Assembly: GCF_902143515.1 (NCBI RefSeq)
Contig: NZ_CABFVD010000002.1
Span: 41,087-105,086 of the forward strand
Direction of reading: 5' to 3'
Length of the DNA stretch: 64,000 nucleotides
Source of the DNA: Hathewaya massiliensis
GTDB taxonomy: Bacteria > Bacillota > Clostridia > Clostridiales > Clostridiaceae
Shown here: one piece after another, positions 8,293 to 18,220 of the stretch
Layout: every line of letters starts with the position of its first letter
Position numbering within the stretch: the stretch's first letter is position 1
Notes under the pieces: model-generated
The model's input: the letters and a program-made list of their open reading frames with translations, nothing else
What the model was told of the DNA's origin: nothing
The model's database searches: none
Program-made: the position numbers and the translations under genes

Positions 8293-9945
8293 CTAATTTA
8301 ATTGTTTCAATGAAGTTTTTAGGTCTTCTTCTGGTGTGCTTATTGGTTTTAAATCAAAAGTATCCACTAGATATTGTAGAACATTAGGAGATATAAAAGC
8401 TGGAAGAGTAGGACCTAGAAACATTCCCTTTATTCCGAGGGATAGAAGAGCTAATAAATCAGCTACAGCTTTTTGTTCATACCAAGAGAGTACAATAGTA
8501 AGTGGTAGAGAATTTACGTCTGTGTCAAAGGCATCTGCTAGAGCTGTTGCTATTCTAACAGCGGAATAAGCATCATTGCATTGCCCTACATCTAACAATC
8601 TTGGAAGTCCTGCTACGGTTCCAAAGTCTAATTTATTAAATCTATATTTACCACAGGCTAAAGTGAGTATTACACAATCTTCTGGCACCATTTTAGCAAA
8701 ATCAGTATAATAATTTCTTCCTGGTCTAGCACCATCACATCCACCAATTAAAAAGAAGTGTCTTATTTTTCCTTCCTTAACTGCATTAACAATAGTATCA
8801 GCATGGGATAGGGTTGCATGATGACCAAAACCTACCATGATTTCGTGTTCTTTTTCATCTTCTTTAAAACCACCAAGCTCTAAGGCTTTGTTAATTATTT
8901 CAGTAAAATCTCTAGTTCCATCTTCAGAGGTTTCTATATATTTAACTCCTTCCCAACCAACAACGCTTGTGGTAAAGATTCTATCTTTATAAGTTTCTCT
9001 AGGTCTCATTAAACAATTTGTGGTCATTAATATACAACCAGGTATATTATCAAATTCTTTTTGTTGATCTTGCCACGCTCCGCCGAAGTTTCCAACTAAA
9101 TGTTCATATTTTTTTAAAGATGGATAACCATGAGCAGGTAGCATTTCCCCATGAGTATAAATATTTATCCCTTTGTCTTTAGTTTGTTCTAAGAGCATTT
9201 CTAAATCTCTTAAATCATGTCCTGAAACTATAATAAATGGGCCTTTTTTTATCTTAACATTAACCTTATGAGGGGATGGATTTTTATATCTAGTAGTATT
9301 AGCTTCATCTAATAGCCTCATAACTTCTACACTTATTTCTCCAGTTCTCATAGTCATACGTATCATATCTTCCAAAGTTAAATTATCATTTGTTGTAGAT
9401 TCTAAACCTATAAAATAAAATTTATCTACTTGGTCACTGTGATAACCTATAAATCTAGCTTGATGAGCATAGGCACTTACACCTTTTAGACCATAAAGTA
9501 TGGTGGATCTTAGGGAACGAATATCAGGATCTAAGGTTTCATCATACATAATTCCAGCCTGAGCAGAATCTTTTAACATATCTTCCTTAGTATCACTTAG
9601 ATTATATGTGGCAGCTTTAGGATATTCACCTTCAGGTGCTTCATCTCTCAAGAGTTGCTTTATTTCTTGGGATTCTTTTAAACGCTTTATATGAACATCA
9701 GCATCAAAATTTACATTAGTTAGGGTTGTAAATAAACAATCCTCAACAAACTTTACTACCTTTTTATCTATGATATGACCTGCATCCATTAAAGCTTTAG
9801 CATAACAAGAGATACCTTTTAACTGGTATATTAATAAATCTTGCAGATTCGCAATCTCTGGTGTTTTTCCACATACACCACTTTTGGTACAACCCTTGCC
9901 ACCCATGGTTTGTTCACATTGATAACAAAACATTGAATTTTCCAT
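8293..9945 (-). CDS. hcp: Hybrid cluster protein (hydroxylamine reductase)
   Basis: The 550-residue length and sequence match anaerobe-type Hcp. The N-terminal cysteine motif (FCYQCEQTMGGKGCTKSGVC) binds a 4Fe-4S cluster. Later segments (GGCDGARPGRNYY, ILTLACGKYRFN, VGQCNDAYSA, KAVADLLALLSLG) carry the Cys, His and Glu ligands of the hybrid Fe-S-O cluster. The family reduces hydroxylamine or nitric oxide and protects against nitrosative stress. GGAGAG precedes the ATG on the minus strand. No hcr reductase or HcpR-type regulator gene is adjacent. The gene converges with the chemoreceptor across the terminator at 8174. Confidence 0.97.
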   Translation of the reverse strand: MENSMFCYQCEQTMGGKGCTKSGVCGKTPEIANLQDLLIYQLKGISCYAKALMDAGHIIDKKVVKFVEDCLFTTLTNVNFDADVHIKRLKESQEIKQLLRDEAPEGEYPKAATYNLSDTKEDMLKDSAQAGIMYDETLDPDIRSLRSTILYGLKGVSAYAHQARFIGYHSDQVDKFYFIGLESTTNDNLTLEDMIRMTMRTGEISVEVMRLLDEANTTRYKNPSPHKVNVKIKKGPFIIVSGHDLRDLEMLLEQTKDKGINIYTHGEMLPAHGYPSLKKYEHLVGNFGGAWQDQQKEFDNIPGCILMTTNCLMRPRETYKDRIFTTSVVGWEGVKYIETSEDGTRDFTEIINKALELGGFKEDEKEHEIMVGFGHHATLSHADTIVNAVKEGKIRHFFLIGGCDGARPGRNYYTDFAKMVPEDCVILTLACGKYRFNKLDFGTVAGLPRLLDVGQCNDAYSAVRIATALADAFDTDVNSLPLTIVLSWYEQKAVADLLALLSLGIKGMFLGPTLPAFISPNVLQYLVDTFDLKPISTPEEDLKTSLKQLN

Positions 9946-10320
9946 ATGTAACTCTCCTTTATAAAAATTTTAGTTAAAAATAGTCTTTGTATAATGCTTT
10001 TAGATTATTCTAGAAGATGTAATTTTCCCTATAAGAGAAGTGGTTTTATGTACTTTAAATTTCTTAATAAAAGTTACTTACTAGCTTAATATAGGGTATA
10101 CTATTATATATAGAGTAGCCATATGATTAAGTTGGTTTAATGGACTAATCGTATATAAATGTTACATTAAGAACTCTGGTTTACTTTCTATAGTGTTCTT
10201 AATGTTAATAGAATTGTGGTACGGAAAGGACTATTGCTTGTCTCCGAGTAATTGGCTTGTAAGTATAAATGGTGTATTAAGGATTTTGGTTCAATAAGTT
10301 TAAATTAGGAGTGAGAATAG
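9946..10320. other. 375-base divergent intergenic region
   Basis: This holds the hcp promoter (minus strand) and the leader of the AAA-ATPase gene. The block 10071-10194 is shared with 1183-1302. A second internal repeat, TTAAGRAYTYTGGTTYA with preceding TATAAATG, occurs at about 10150-10190 and 10262-10296. No gene or clear operator was found. Confidence 0.5.
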
Positions 10321-12015
10321 ATGAAGAGAATACCCTATGGGATTTCTAATTTCCAAGTTTTAAGAGAGGAAGATTATCTTTATGTAGATAAAACCTCTTA
10401 TATAGAATTATTAGACAGATATGCACCCTATAATTTTTTTATAAGACCTAGAAGGTTTGGGAAGAGTCTTTTTATATCCATGCTTGAAAATTATTATGAT
10501 ATAAATAAAAAAGATAAGTTTGAAGAATTATTTGGGGATTTATATATAGGTAAAAACCCTACAAAAAATAAAAATAAGTTTTTAGTGTGGAAAATGAGCT
10601 TTGCAGGGGTAGATGCAGGACATGGAGAGGAAGAGCTAAGAAATAGTTTTAATTCAAAAATTCTTTTATCCGCTATAAAATTCGTAAATCAATACTCAAA
10701 TTTATTTGGGGAGAGCACTATTCCAAAGGAAATAAACAGTGCTGAAATGATAGTGCAATATATATCCCTTTTAGCTAGTAAGATAAATAAACCTGTTTTT
10801 GTTCTAATAGATGAATACGATAATTTTGCTAATGAGTTAATTACAGGGGGAAAACAAAGTACTTATAGCGGCATACTTCATGGAGAAGGCTTTGTTAAGG
10901 TATTTTATAAGGCTATAAAAGATGCTACCATGGACAACTTTAATAGGATATTTATGACAGGGGTAAGTCCTATAATGCTAGATGATTTAACAAGCGGATT
11001 TAATATAACTATGAATTATACCTTGGATCAAGATCTTAATGCTATGATGGGATTTACAAGAAGTGAACTTTCATGGATTATGGATGAGGTTAATATAGTA
11101 GATACAGAACTTAGAACAAAGATATGCACTGATATGACTAAATATTATAATGGGTATAAATTTAATAAAAATTCCAAGTCTGTTTTTAATCCAGATATGT
11201 CTATGTATTTTCTTAATAAATATTTAGCTTATAATGAATATCCAGAAGAAATGATAGATAATAATGTAAAAACTGATTATGGAAAAGTTAATCAATTAGC
11301 CTATAACTTTAACGATAGGGAAGCTCTAGAGGAAATAATGACCACAGGAGAAACTTCTACTATGTTAGTGGATAGATTCAATATCCATACCATGTATAGT
11401 GTAAAAGAGAACTTTAAATCCTTATTATTTTACCTTGGAATGCTTACTATAAAAGAACAAGGACCTCTTGGGACAGTACTTAAAGTGCCTAACTATGTTA
11501 TAAAGACAATATATTGGGAACAACATTTCCAAAGGTTAAATGAAGAATATAATATTCAACTACAGAACATAAGAGTAGCTATTAATGAAATGAGATTATA
11601 TGGAAATATACAACCCTTAATAGAACTTTTAGGTGGTATATTAGAAGATTTATCTAATAGAGATTTAATAAAAATGGATGAAAAAAACATAAAAATGATG
11701 CTTCTTACCCTTTTAGGAGTGGACAGCACTTATTTTATTCAAAGTGAAGCTGAAAATAGCAGTGGTTATGTAGATATAATGTTAAAGAGAAAAATTCAGT
11801 TTAAGAGCATAACTAAATTCCAATGGATTATAGAACTAAAATATATAAAAGAAAGTGAAAGAAACACCTTAGAAAAAGTAAAAGAAGAAGGGTTAAAACA
11901 GCTTAAATCATATGCCGAAAGTAAAATGGCTGAAGAAGAACTTGGCACAGATGACTTAAAGAAAGCATTGATTATTGTGGTAGGTAAGAAAGATATTTAT
12001 ACTGTGAATTTGTAA
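10321..12015 (+). CDS. AAA-ATPase-like protein with C-terminal PD-(D/E)XK nuclease domain
   Basis: The N-terminal ~370 residues form an AAA-ATPase_like domain (PF09820 type): IPYGISNFQVLREEDYLYVD, a P-loop variant RPRRFGKSLF, and Walker B VFVLIDEYDNF. The C-terminus carries the DUF1703/PD-(D/E)XK core with SSGYVDIML and WIIELKYIKE (D...E-x-K). Such genes are multi-copy in clostridia, Bacteroidetes and others; the role is uncertain, with mobile-element or defence links suspected. The start at 10321 follows GGAGTG. A decayed second copy lies at 1183-1361 with a shared leader. Confidence 0.85.
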   Translation: MKRIPYGISNFQVLREEDYLYVDKTSYIELLDRYAPYNFFIRPRRFGKSLFISMLENYYDINKKDKFEELFGDLYIGKNPTKNKNKFLVWKMSFAGVDAGHGEEELRNSFNSKILLSAIKFVNQYSNLFGESTIPKEINSAEMIVQYISLLASKINKPVFVLIDEYDNFANELITGGKQSTYSGILHGEGFVKVFYKAIKDATMDNFNRIFMTGVSPIMLDDLTSGFNITMNYTLDQDLNAMMGFTRSELSWIMDEVNIVDTELRTKICTDMTKYYNGYKFNKNSKSVFNPDMSMYFLNKYLAYNEYPEEMIDNNVKTDYGKVNQLAYNFNDREALEEIMTTGETSTMLVDRFNIHTMYSVKENFKSLLFYLGMLTIKEQGPLGTVLKVPNYVIKTIYWEQHFQRLNEEYNIQLQNIRVAINEMRLYGNIQPLIELLGGILEDLSNRDLIKMDEKNIKMMLLTLLGVDSTYFIQSEAENSSGYVDIMLKRKIQFKSITKFQWIIELKYIKESERNTLEKVKEEGLKQLKSYAESKMAEEELGTDDLKKALIIVVGKKDIYTVNL

Positions 12016-12048
12016 AATGAATTTTTATTACTGGAGGGATATTTGTTT

Positions 12049-12690
12049 ATGGATAATAATTTAAAATGGGTGAAAGATGAAAAGCTTAAAAGAACTATAG
12101 AAGCTCTTAAGAAAAATAATATGAATGGGTATATGGTAAATAGTAGAGAAGAACTTATAGATAAAATAAAGGAAATTGTACATGAGGGGGCCGTAGTTGC
12201 CTGTGGAGGTTCTATGAGCTTAGCTGAAGCTGGGGTTATGGAACATTTAAGAAGTGGAAGATATAAATTCTTAGACAGAGAAAAAGAAGGTTTAACTAAG
12301 GAAGAAATAAATAACATATATAGAGCTGCATTTTCAGCAGATGCCTATTTTTCTAGCACCAATGCTATTACTGAAAATGGGGAATTATACAACGTAGATG
12401 GCAATGGAAACAGGGTAGCAGCCATGCTTTATGGTCCTGACAAAGTAATTCTAGTTGTAGGAATAAACAAAATAGTTAAAAATGTAGAAGAAGCTATTAA
12501 TAGAAATAAATTTATAGCAGCACCAGCAAATACAAAGAGATTAAATAAAAAGACTCCTTGTGCAAAGGTAGGTTATTGCATGGATTGTAATAGCGAAGAG
12601 AGAATTTGTAATGAATATACCCTAATTAAAAGACAAAGAGTTTCAGATAGAATACATGTAATATTTTTAAATGAAGAATTGGGATATTAA
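12049..12690 (+). CDS. LUD-domain protein (LutC/YkgG-like)
   Basis: About 213 residues with the LUD/DUF162 fold signature: VNSREELIDKIKEIV, VACGGSMSLAEAGVMEHL, SADAYFSSTNAITENGELYNVDGNGNRVAAMLYGPDKVI. A C-terminal group of cysteines (TPCAKVGYCMDC, EERIC) may bind metal. LutC acts with LutA/LutB in lactate oxidation, but those partners are absent here, and single LUD proteins of this type are common in clostridia with unknown substrate. GGAGGG at 12033-12038 serves ATG 12049; TTG 12043 is an alternative. Confidence 0.8.
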   Translation: MDNNLKWVKDEKLKRTIEALKKNNMNGYMVNSREELIDKIKEIVHEGAVVACGGSMSLAEAGVMEHLRSGRYKFLDREKEGLTKEEINNIYRAAFSADAYFSSTNAITENGELYNVDGNGNRVAAMLYGPDKVILVVGINKIVKNVEEAINRNKFIAAPANTKRLNKKTPCAKVGYCMDCNSEERICNEYTLIKRQRVSDRIHVIFLNEELGY

Positions 12691-13050
12691 TGAACTAATA
12701 GTTATAAAGATTGCTCACTGAATTTAAGATAAAATAATATAAATTATATAATCATAAAAAGCAACAAGTTCAAATTTGAATACCCCTATGTCAAGTAGAT
12801 ATTGGGGTATTCAATTACTTGTTGCTTTTTATTGTTCTAAGCATAATGTAGAAATTAAATTTTATTTTCTGGATTTATGAGTTTTATAAGATTTTTAGGT
12901 TATTCAAAGAAGTCATTAAGAAATACTATAGAAATACAAAGTTTTATAAATAATATCTATTGGTAAAATTGAAACATATATGTTAAGTTAAAATTTGGCG
13001 AATTAATATATGTATGGTAGTAGAGAAGAAATTATATATGGGTGATTAAA
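12691..13050. other. 360-base gap: terminator and presumed ABC-operon promoter
   Basis: A large nested hairpin occupies 12756-12830. The rest, about 12840-13040, is AT-rich and should carry the promoter of the ABC operon; I see no clear operator or -35/-10 pair. Confidence 0.4.
12756..12830. terminator. Nested long hairpin terminator
   Basis: Outer arms AAAAAGCAACAAGT and ACTTGTTGCTTTTT are perfect complements. Inside them TTGAATACCCC and GGGGTATTCAA are also perfect complements around a 17-nt loop. With A/T flanks on both sides it can stop transcription in either direction. Confidence 0.8.
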
Positions 13051-14124
13051 ATGAAAGTTGATATAAGAGGACTAACAAAAAGGTATGATAAAGTTATTGC
13101 CGTGGATAATTTAAATTTAGATATAAAAGATGGAGAATTTGTTTCCATATTGGGACCTAGCGGTTGTGGGAAAAGTACATTTCTATATATGCTTACAGGT
13201 ATTACGGAACCAACTGATGGAGAGATATTTTTTAATGATAAGAAAATAAATAATGTACATATTGAAAATAGGAATATAGGTTTAGTTTTTCAAGATTATT
13301 CTCTATACCCCCATTTAACTGTTAAGGATAATTTAATGTTTCCTTTAAAAATGAATAAAGTGGATAAAAAAACAGCTTTAGAAAAGGTAGAGGATATAAG
13401 CAGAATACTTAAAATAGAAGATTTACTTAGTAGAAAGCCAAAAGAGTTATCTGGAGGACAACAACAAAGGGTAGCTATTGGTAGGGCTATTATAAAAAGT
13501 CCTAATTTACTTTTGATGGATGAGCCCTTTTCAAATTTAGATGCATCACTTCGTATTGAAATGAGGGAAGAGATAAAGAATATTCAAGACAAATTTAAGA
13601 TAACAACTTTATTTGTTACTCACGATCAAGAAGAGGCTTTATCTATATCGGATAGGGTAATTTTAATGAATAAGGGTAAGATTATACAATATTCCACACC
13701 AAGAGAGTTATATAAATATCCTAATTCTATATATTCAGCTAGTTTTATAGGTAGACCTAAAATAAATATTATTTTAAGGGATAAGCTAAATTCACTAGGA
13801 CTAGACTATAAGGAATTTCAAGAGGAATATAAATATATAGCTATTGGCATTAGACCAGAAGATATATTTTTAGGGAAAAATCAAAATACCCTTAATGCTA
13901 AAATAATAAAGGGTATGGGAGAAGAAAAAGTTATAGAGACTGAGTGTAGGTTAAATAGTATAAAAGGAGTTATTAAAAGTTTGCTTCTTTTAGGTAAGGA
14001 TACATATATTACTGTAGGTGTTGATGAACAAGAGTTAAGGGTTGTTATAACAGGAAATTATGATTTTATTGTGGGACAGGCTGTATATATAAATTTTAAT
14101 AGAATTTATATGTTTAAGGAATAG
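13051..14124 (+). CDS. ABC transporter ATPase, carbohydrate-uptake type (UgpC/MsmX-like)
   Basis: Walker A GPSGCGKST, Q-loop LVFQDYSLYPHLTV, signature LSGGQQQR, Walker B LLLMDEP and switch His (FVTHDQEEA) are all present. A C-terminal TOBE-like extension (AIGIRPEDIFL) is typical of ATPases serving CUT1 sugar or glycerol-phosphate importers. It heads an operon with two permeases and a lipoprotein. GTG 13042 lies three codons upstream and is an alternative start; ATG 13051 after GGGTGAT is preferred. Confidence 0.9.
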   Translation: MKVDIRGLTKRYDKVIAVDNLNLDIKDGEFVSILGPSGCGKSTFLYMLTGITEPTDGEIFFNDKKINNVHIENRNIGLVFQDYSLYPHLTVKDNLMFPLKMNKVDKKTALEKVEDISRILKIEDLLSRKPKELSGGQQQRVAIGRAIIKSPNLLLMDEPFSNLDASLRIEMREEIKNIQDKFKITTLFVTHDQEEALSISDRVILMNKGKIIQYSTPRELYKYPNSIYSASFIGRPKINIILRDKLNSLGLDYKEFQEEYKYIAIGIRPEDIFLGKNQNTLNAKIIKGMGEEKVIETECRLNSIKGVIKSLLLLGKDTYITVGVDEQELRVVITGNYDFIVGQAVYINFNRIYMFKE

Positions 14125-14127
14125 AAA

Positions 14128-14997
14128 ATGAAGAGTAAAAAAGGTTATTTATATTTATTACCTAGTTTAATTATAATTCTTGTGTTTCAACTTTACCCAG
14201 TAATAAAGGTTTTGTGTATGAGTTTTTATACTAAGTTTGACTATATTAAGGATACGGTATACGAAAGAGGACTAGCCAATTATAAGTATGTTTTAAGAGA
14301 TGAAAATTTTTATATAGCTTTGAAAAATACCTTTACATATGTTTTAATATCCGTACCCTTGACTATTTGTATTGCACTATTTATAGCTACTTTATTGAAT
14401 AGCAATATAAGGTTTAAAAATTTTTTTAGAAGTGTATATTTTTTACCCTTTGTTACCAGCACCATAGCCATAAGTGTAGGATGGAGATGGATTTTTCATG
14501 GTGATGGAGGACTTTTAAATATAATACTTAATTCCATGGGAATTAGTTCAAAGGAGTTTTTAAGAGAGAGTAGATACACTATGCCCCTTTTAGTTTTACT
14601 AAATGTTTGGAAAAGCTTGGGGTATAATATCATAATAATTCTTGCAGGAATGCAATCTATAGATGAGAGGTATTATTATGCGGCTAGAGTAGATGGAGCT
14701 ACACCATGGAAGATATTTCAGAAGATTACCTTACCCTTGCTATCACCTATAATAGTGTTTTTATCTATAACTTCTGTAATAAGAGGATTTAAGTTGTTTG
14801 ATTCTATATTTATTTTATATGATAAAAAACCAGGACCTTTAAACAGTGCTATGACTATAGTTTATTATATATTCGACAAGTTCTATGTTAATTGGCAATT
14901 TGCAGTAGCAGCTGCTGCTTCATTTATTCTGTTTATAATAATACTAATCTTCACATTGGTACAGTTTAAAATTACAAAGAAAAAGTTTAATTATTAG
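14128..14997 (+). CDS. ABC transporter permease, MalF/UgpA type
   Basis: Six hydrophobic segments are visible, starting with YLYLLPSLIIILVFQLYPV. The conserved EAA-loop region reads YYYAARVDGATPWKIFQKITLPLLSP, the contact site for the ATPase. The gene starts three bases after the ATPase stop and is followed eleven bases later by the second permease. The pattern fits CUT1-family importers; substrate unknown. Confidence 0.9.
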   Translation: MKSKKGYLYLLPSLIIILVFQLYPVIKVLCMSFYTKFDYIKDTVYERGLANYKYVLRDENFYIALKNTFTYVLISVPLTICIALFIATLLNSNIRFKNFFRSVYFLPFVTSTIAISVGWRWIFHGDGGLLNIILNSMGISSKEFLRESRYTMPLLVLLNVWKSLGYNIIIILAGMQSIDERYYYAARVDGATPWKIFQKITLPLLSPIIVFLSITSVIRGFKLFDSIFILYDKKPGPLNSAMTIVYYIFDKFYVNWQFAVAAAASFILFIIILIFTLVQFKITKKKFNY

Positions 14998-15008
14998 GAG
15001 ATATAAAA

Positions 15009-15833
15009 ATGGGAAAAGAAACTATTAAAAAAGTAATGAAGTATTTTATTCTTATAGTTATAGCTATTTTTATACTAACTCCTTTTGTGTGGATACTTCT
15101 AACAGCATTAAAAAGTCCAGAAGAAGTTTTTAGTAATCCTGCAGTTATAATACCAAAAAAATTGAGATGGGATAATTTTTTGGAGGTTTTTAAACTAGAA
15201 GGCTTTAAAAGATATGTATTTAATAGTGTGATTATTACCATGGGAATAACTATAGGAGAGCTTATAACTACTATATTAGCAGCCTTTGCTTTTTCACATT
15301 TTGATTTTAAGGGTAAAGATTTATTATTTACTTTGCTTATTGGAACAATGATGGTACCAGGAGAAGTGCTTTTGATTCCTAACTTTGTTACCTTAAGCAA
15401 GTTAAAATGGATAAATACATATAAAGCTTTGATAATACCGTGGTGCACAAGCATTTCAACTATATTTTTTTTAAGACAGTATTTCTTAAGTATACCAAAA
15501 CAATTATATTATGCAGCAAAGGTAGATAATTGTAGTGATTTTAAATACTTAATTTATATTATGATTCCTATTACAAAACCAGCCATAATGACTATGGCAA
15601 TTTTAAAAGTAATTAATAGTTGGAATTCTTTTATGTGGCCACTTATAATGACTAATTCAGAAGAGATGAGAACCCTTCCAATAGTTTTATCGAAGTTCTC
15701 TAGTGAAGTTGGCATGGATTATCATATACTAATGGCTGCATCCTTAATTATAATAGCGCCTATGGTTATTTTGTTTATTCTACTATCAAAACAAATAATA
15801 AGTGGAATTAGTAATTCTGGCATAAAAGGATAG
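15009..15833 (+). CDS. ABC transporter permease, MalG/UgpE type
   Basis: A typical second permease with an N-terminal helix (FILIVIAIFILTPFVWILLTALKSPEE) and the EAA loop YYAAKVDNCSDFKYLIYIMIPITKPA. The usual EAA Gly after Asp is replaced by Asn-Cys, a mild variation. The start follows TAGGAG. It forms the inner-membrane heterodimer with the upstream permease. Confidence 0.9.
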   Translation: MGKETIKKVMKYFILIVIAIFILTPFVWILLTALKSPEEVFSNPAVIIPKKLRWDNFLEVFKLEGFKRYVFNSVIITMGITIGELITTILAAFAFSHFDFKGKDLLFTLLIGTMMVPGEVLLIPNFVTLSKLKWINTYKALIIPWCTSISTIFFLRQYFLSIPKQLYYAAKVDNCSDFKYLIYIMIPITKPAIMTMAILKVINSWNSFMWPLIMTNSEEMRTLPIVLSKFSSEVGMDYHILMAASLIIIAPMVILFILLSKQIISGISNSGIKG

Positions 15834-15930
15834 TAAATAGGGATTTAAAATTGCTCTATGACTATTTGCTCTAATACTATGATCTTATTCAAAGTGGAGT
15901 AAAAGAATATCTATGTCTCTAGATAGTGGA

Positions 15931-15974
15931 TTCTAAGCTTTAGCTAGAGTAAAAACTCACCTTAGAGCCAAGAA
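15931..15974. repeat. Dispersed 44-nt palindrome, copy 4
   Basis: TTCTAAGCTTTAGCTAGAGT, loop AAAAA, CTCACCTTAGAGCCAAGAA is an imperfect palindrome of the same length and arms as the perfect-looking copy at 19269. It lies between the second permease and the binding-protein gene and could attenuate or stabilise the operon transcript. Confidence 0.65.
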
Positions 15975-16042
15975 CTTTGATTATAGGACAAAATATAAAA
16001 ATATATAAACATAAAATTCTTAAATTAAATGGGGGGAAGAAA

Positions 16043-17401
16043 ATGAGAAAAAAACTTATTTCAGCATTACTTGCAGGCATAATGGTACTATCATTTACGG
16101 CTTGTGGAGGAAAAGATTCAAAGGATTCTTCTAAAAAGGAAGAAACTAAAACTGAAAGCAAAGAAGCTAAAGGTGATATTCCAACAGAAATTAAGGATAA
16201 TGTGGAAATTGAATTTTGGCATTCTATGAAAGGTGTTAATGAAGAAAGTATTAAAAAAATAACAAAAGAGTTTGAAGAGAAAAATCCAAAAATAAAAGTG
16301 AAACTAGTTAACCAAGGGGGCTATAGGGAGTTATTCGAGAAGCTTATGGGAGCTGCAAAGAGTAATACATTGCCTACTATAACTCAAATATATAATAATA
16401 GATTAACTTGGTATATGGAAAAGGATCTTGTACAAGATTTAAAACCATATGAAAAAGATGAGAAGTTTGGAATGAAAGAAGATGAGATTAAAGATATTCC
16501 AGAGATCTTCTATAAAGATGGTACTTTTAAGGACAAGCAATTTACCTTACCTTTTAATAAAAGTCAAATGGTTATGTATTATAATGAAGATATGTTAAAG
16601 GAAAAAGGGGTGCAAGTACCTAAGACTTGGGATGAACTTAAAGAAGTAAGTAAAAAATTAAGTGAAGATAAAAATAAAGATGGTAAACCAGATGTTTATG
16701 GTATAGCATTTGAAAATAATATTTCTACAGATATTGGTATATGGGTAAAACAATCAGGTGGAGAAGTTGTTGATGAAGATAAGGACAAAATTAATTTTAA
16801 CACACCAGAAACTAAGGAAGCAGTTAGTTTTATAAGTGGAATGATAAAGGACAAAACAGCTACATTAGCAGGAGAAGATAAACATTCTAATAATACATTT
16901 ATAAAGAAAAAAGCAGCTATGTGTGTAGCTTCAACATCAGCACTGCCTTATATTAAAAAAGGATTTAAAGGGAATTGGTCTTTAGCTCCATTACCAGTTA
17001 ATAAATCTGATGACCAATTATATTATGGTACTAACATAGCTATGTTTAATAAAGGAACTCCAGAACAAAAATTAGCAGCTTGGTTATATATGAAGCATCT
17101 TATAAATACTGAAAATACAGCTTATTTCTCAATGCAAACAGGATATATTCCAGTTAGAAAATCAGCTATGGAAAGCAAAGAGTATAAAGAATTCTTAAAA
17201 GAAAATCCTGCAAAAGAGATACCTTTAAAATCCTTAGACAAAGGATGGACAGGTGCTAGAAATATAGGTTCTATTCCAGCTTTAGATGCCCTAGGAAAAG
17301 AACTTGAACAAGTATTTGAAGGTAAAAAATCAGTAGATGAAGCATTAAAAGATGCGCAAACCAATGGTGAAAAAGCAATGAAAGAAGCTAGAAGTAACTA
17401 G
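16043..17401 (+). CDS. Lipoprotein solute-binding protein of the ABC importer
   Basis: A 452-residue protein. The signal peptide MRKKLISALLAGIMVLSF ends in the lipobox TACGG, so the mature protein is anchored by Cys. The body matches extracellular solute-binding family 1 (IEFWHSMKGVNEESIKKI, YNNRLTWYMEKDLVQDLKPY, KSQMVMYYNEDMLKEKG), closest to UgpB/MalE-like proteins. ATG 16043 is set by GGGGGGAAGA; the open frame extends upstream but without a ribosome site. Together with the three genes before it this forms a complete importer. Glycerol-phosphate or oligosaccharide are plausible substrates, but none is proven. Confidence 0.9.
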   Translation: MRKKLISALLAGIMVLSFTACGGKDSKDSSKKEETKTESKEAKGDIPTEIKDNVEIEFWHSMKGVNEESIKKITKEFEEKNPKIKVKLVNQGGYRELFEKLMGAAKSNTLPTITQIYNNRLTWYMEKDLVQDLKPYEKDEKFGMKEDEIKDIPEIFYKDGTFKDKQFTLPFNKSQMVMYYNEDMLKEKGVQVPKTWDELKEVSKKLSEDKNKDGKPDVYGIAFENNISTDIGIWVKQSGGEVVDEDKDKINFNTPETKEAVSFISGMIKDKTATLAGEDKHSNNTFIKKKAAMCVASTSALPYIKKGFKGNWSLAPLPVNKSDDQLYYGTNIAMFNKGTPEQKLAAWLYMKHLINTENTAYFSMQTGYIPVRKSAMESKEYKEFLKENPAKEIPLKSLDKGWTGARNIGSIPALDALGKELEQVFEGKKSVDEALKDAQTNGEKAMKEARSN

Positions 17402-17429
17402 ATTATTATATTAAATCAGGTGATTATTT

Positions 17430-17981
17430 ATGGATAAAAGTAGAAAAATGTGTATAGTGTCGCATTGTTATTTAAATGCTAATTCAAAGGTAGAATCCCC
17501 TTGCCATAAATATAGTTCTGTATTAAAGAAGTTAATCTACGAACTAATAGAAAGAGATTATGGCATAATTCAATTGCCTTGTCCTGAGCTTATGCACTAT
17601 GGCATGAGAAGGTGGGGTCATGTAAAAGAGCAATTTGACAATCCCTTTTATAGAAAAACCTGTAGAGAACTTCTAACTCCTATAGTGGAGCAGGCAAAGG
17701 AATATATACAAAATGGTTATAGAATAGATTATGTTATAGGAGTCAATGGTAGTCCAAGCTGTGGTGTTGATGGTACTTGTAAATCAAAGGCATACATAGG
17801 GGAATTATCAGGCATTGAAGAAGTTAAGGCGATAACTGAAACTGTAACATATGAAAAGGAATATGGAGTATATATGGAAGAATTAAAAAATCTACTTCAG
17901 GAAGAAAATTTAGATATTAAATTTTTAGGAATTAGTGAAAGGGATATTGATAAGTACGATTTTAATGAGATATTAAGTTAG
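17430..17981 (+). CDS. TudS-related (CD3072-like) putative desulfidase
   Basis: About 183 residues with cysteine motifs CIVSHCYLN near the N-terminus and NGSPSCGVDGTC in the middle, as in DUF523/TudS-related proteins that bind a 4Fe-4S cluster and remove sulfur from thiolated compounds. It starts 29 bases after the binding-protein gene and may be co-transcribed with the importer, which hints at a shared substrate, though this is inference. A terminator follows. Confidence 0.75.
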   Translation: MDKSRKMCIVSHCYLNANSKVESPCHKYSSVLKKLIYELIERDYGIIQLPCPELMHYGMRRWGHVKEQFDNPFYRKTCRELLTPIVEQAKEYIQNGYRIDYVIGVNGSPSCGVDGTCKSKAYIGELSGIEEVKAITETVTYEKEYGVYMEELKNLLQEENLDIKFLGISERDIDKYDFNEILS

Positions 17982-17991
17982 TAAAAAATGG

Positions 17992-18020
17992 GGGTAAGCA
18001 CTAGATGCTTATCCTTATTT
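17992..18020 (+). terminator. Rho-independent terminator of the ABC/TudS operon
   Basis: GGGTAAGCA (17992-18000), loop CTAGA, TGCTTATCC (18006-18014), then TTATTTTTA. Confidence 0.75.
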
Positions 18021-18082
18021 TTATGCCAGTAATATGATTCATATGACAATAGTTATGGAATATATATTTAATATACACCTAA

Positions 18083-18187
18083 TATCTGCAACTAGTAATA
18101 TAAGATTTATACACAGGAGTGTTTGATTATCAATGAAAGTGGATTGTATATCTCAACTGGTAATAAAAGATTTATACAGCAAAGCCT
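18083..18187. repeat. Degenerate direct repeat of about 38 bases
   Basis: TATCTGCAACTAGTAATATA + AGATTTATACAC (18083-18114) resembles TATCTCAACTGGTAATAAAA + GATTTATACAG (18149-18179). The copies are 66 bases apart upstream of the regulator promoter. Confidence 0.5.
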
Positions 18188-18220
18188 AATATATTTTGAA
18201 TAAATGAATACCCCTACCAC

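Noticed and set aside
8336..8569. Plus-strand 77-codon frame inside hcp
   Set aside because: It overlaps the conserved C-terminal region of hcp on the other strand.
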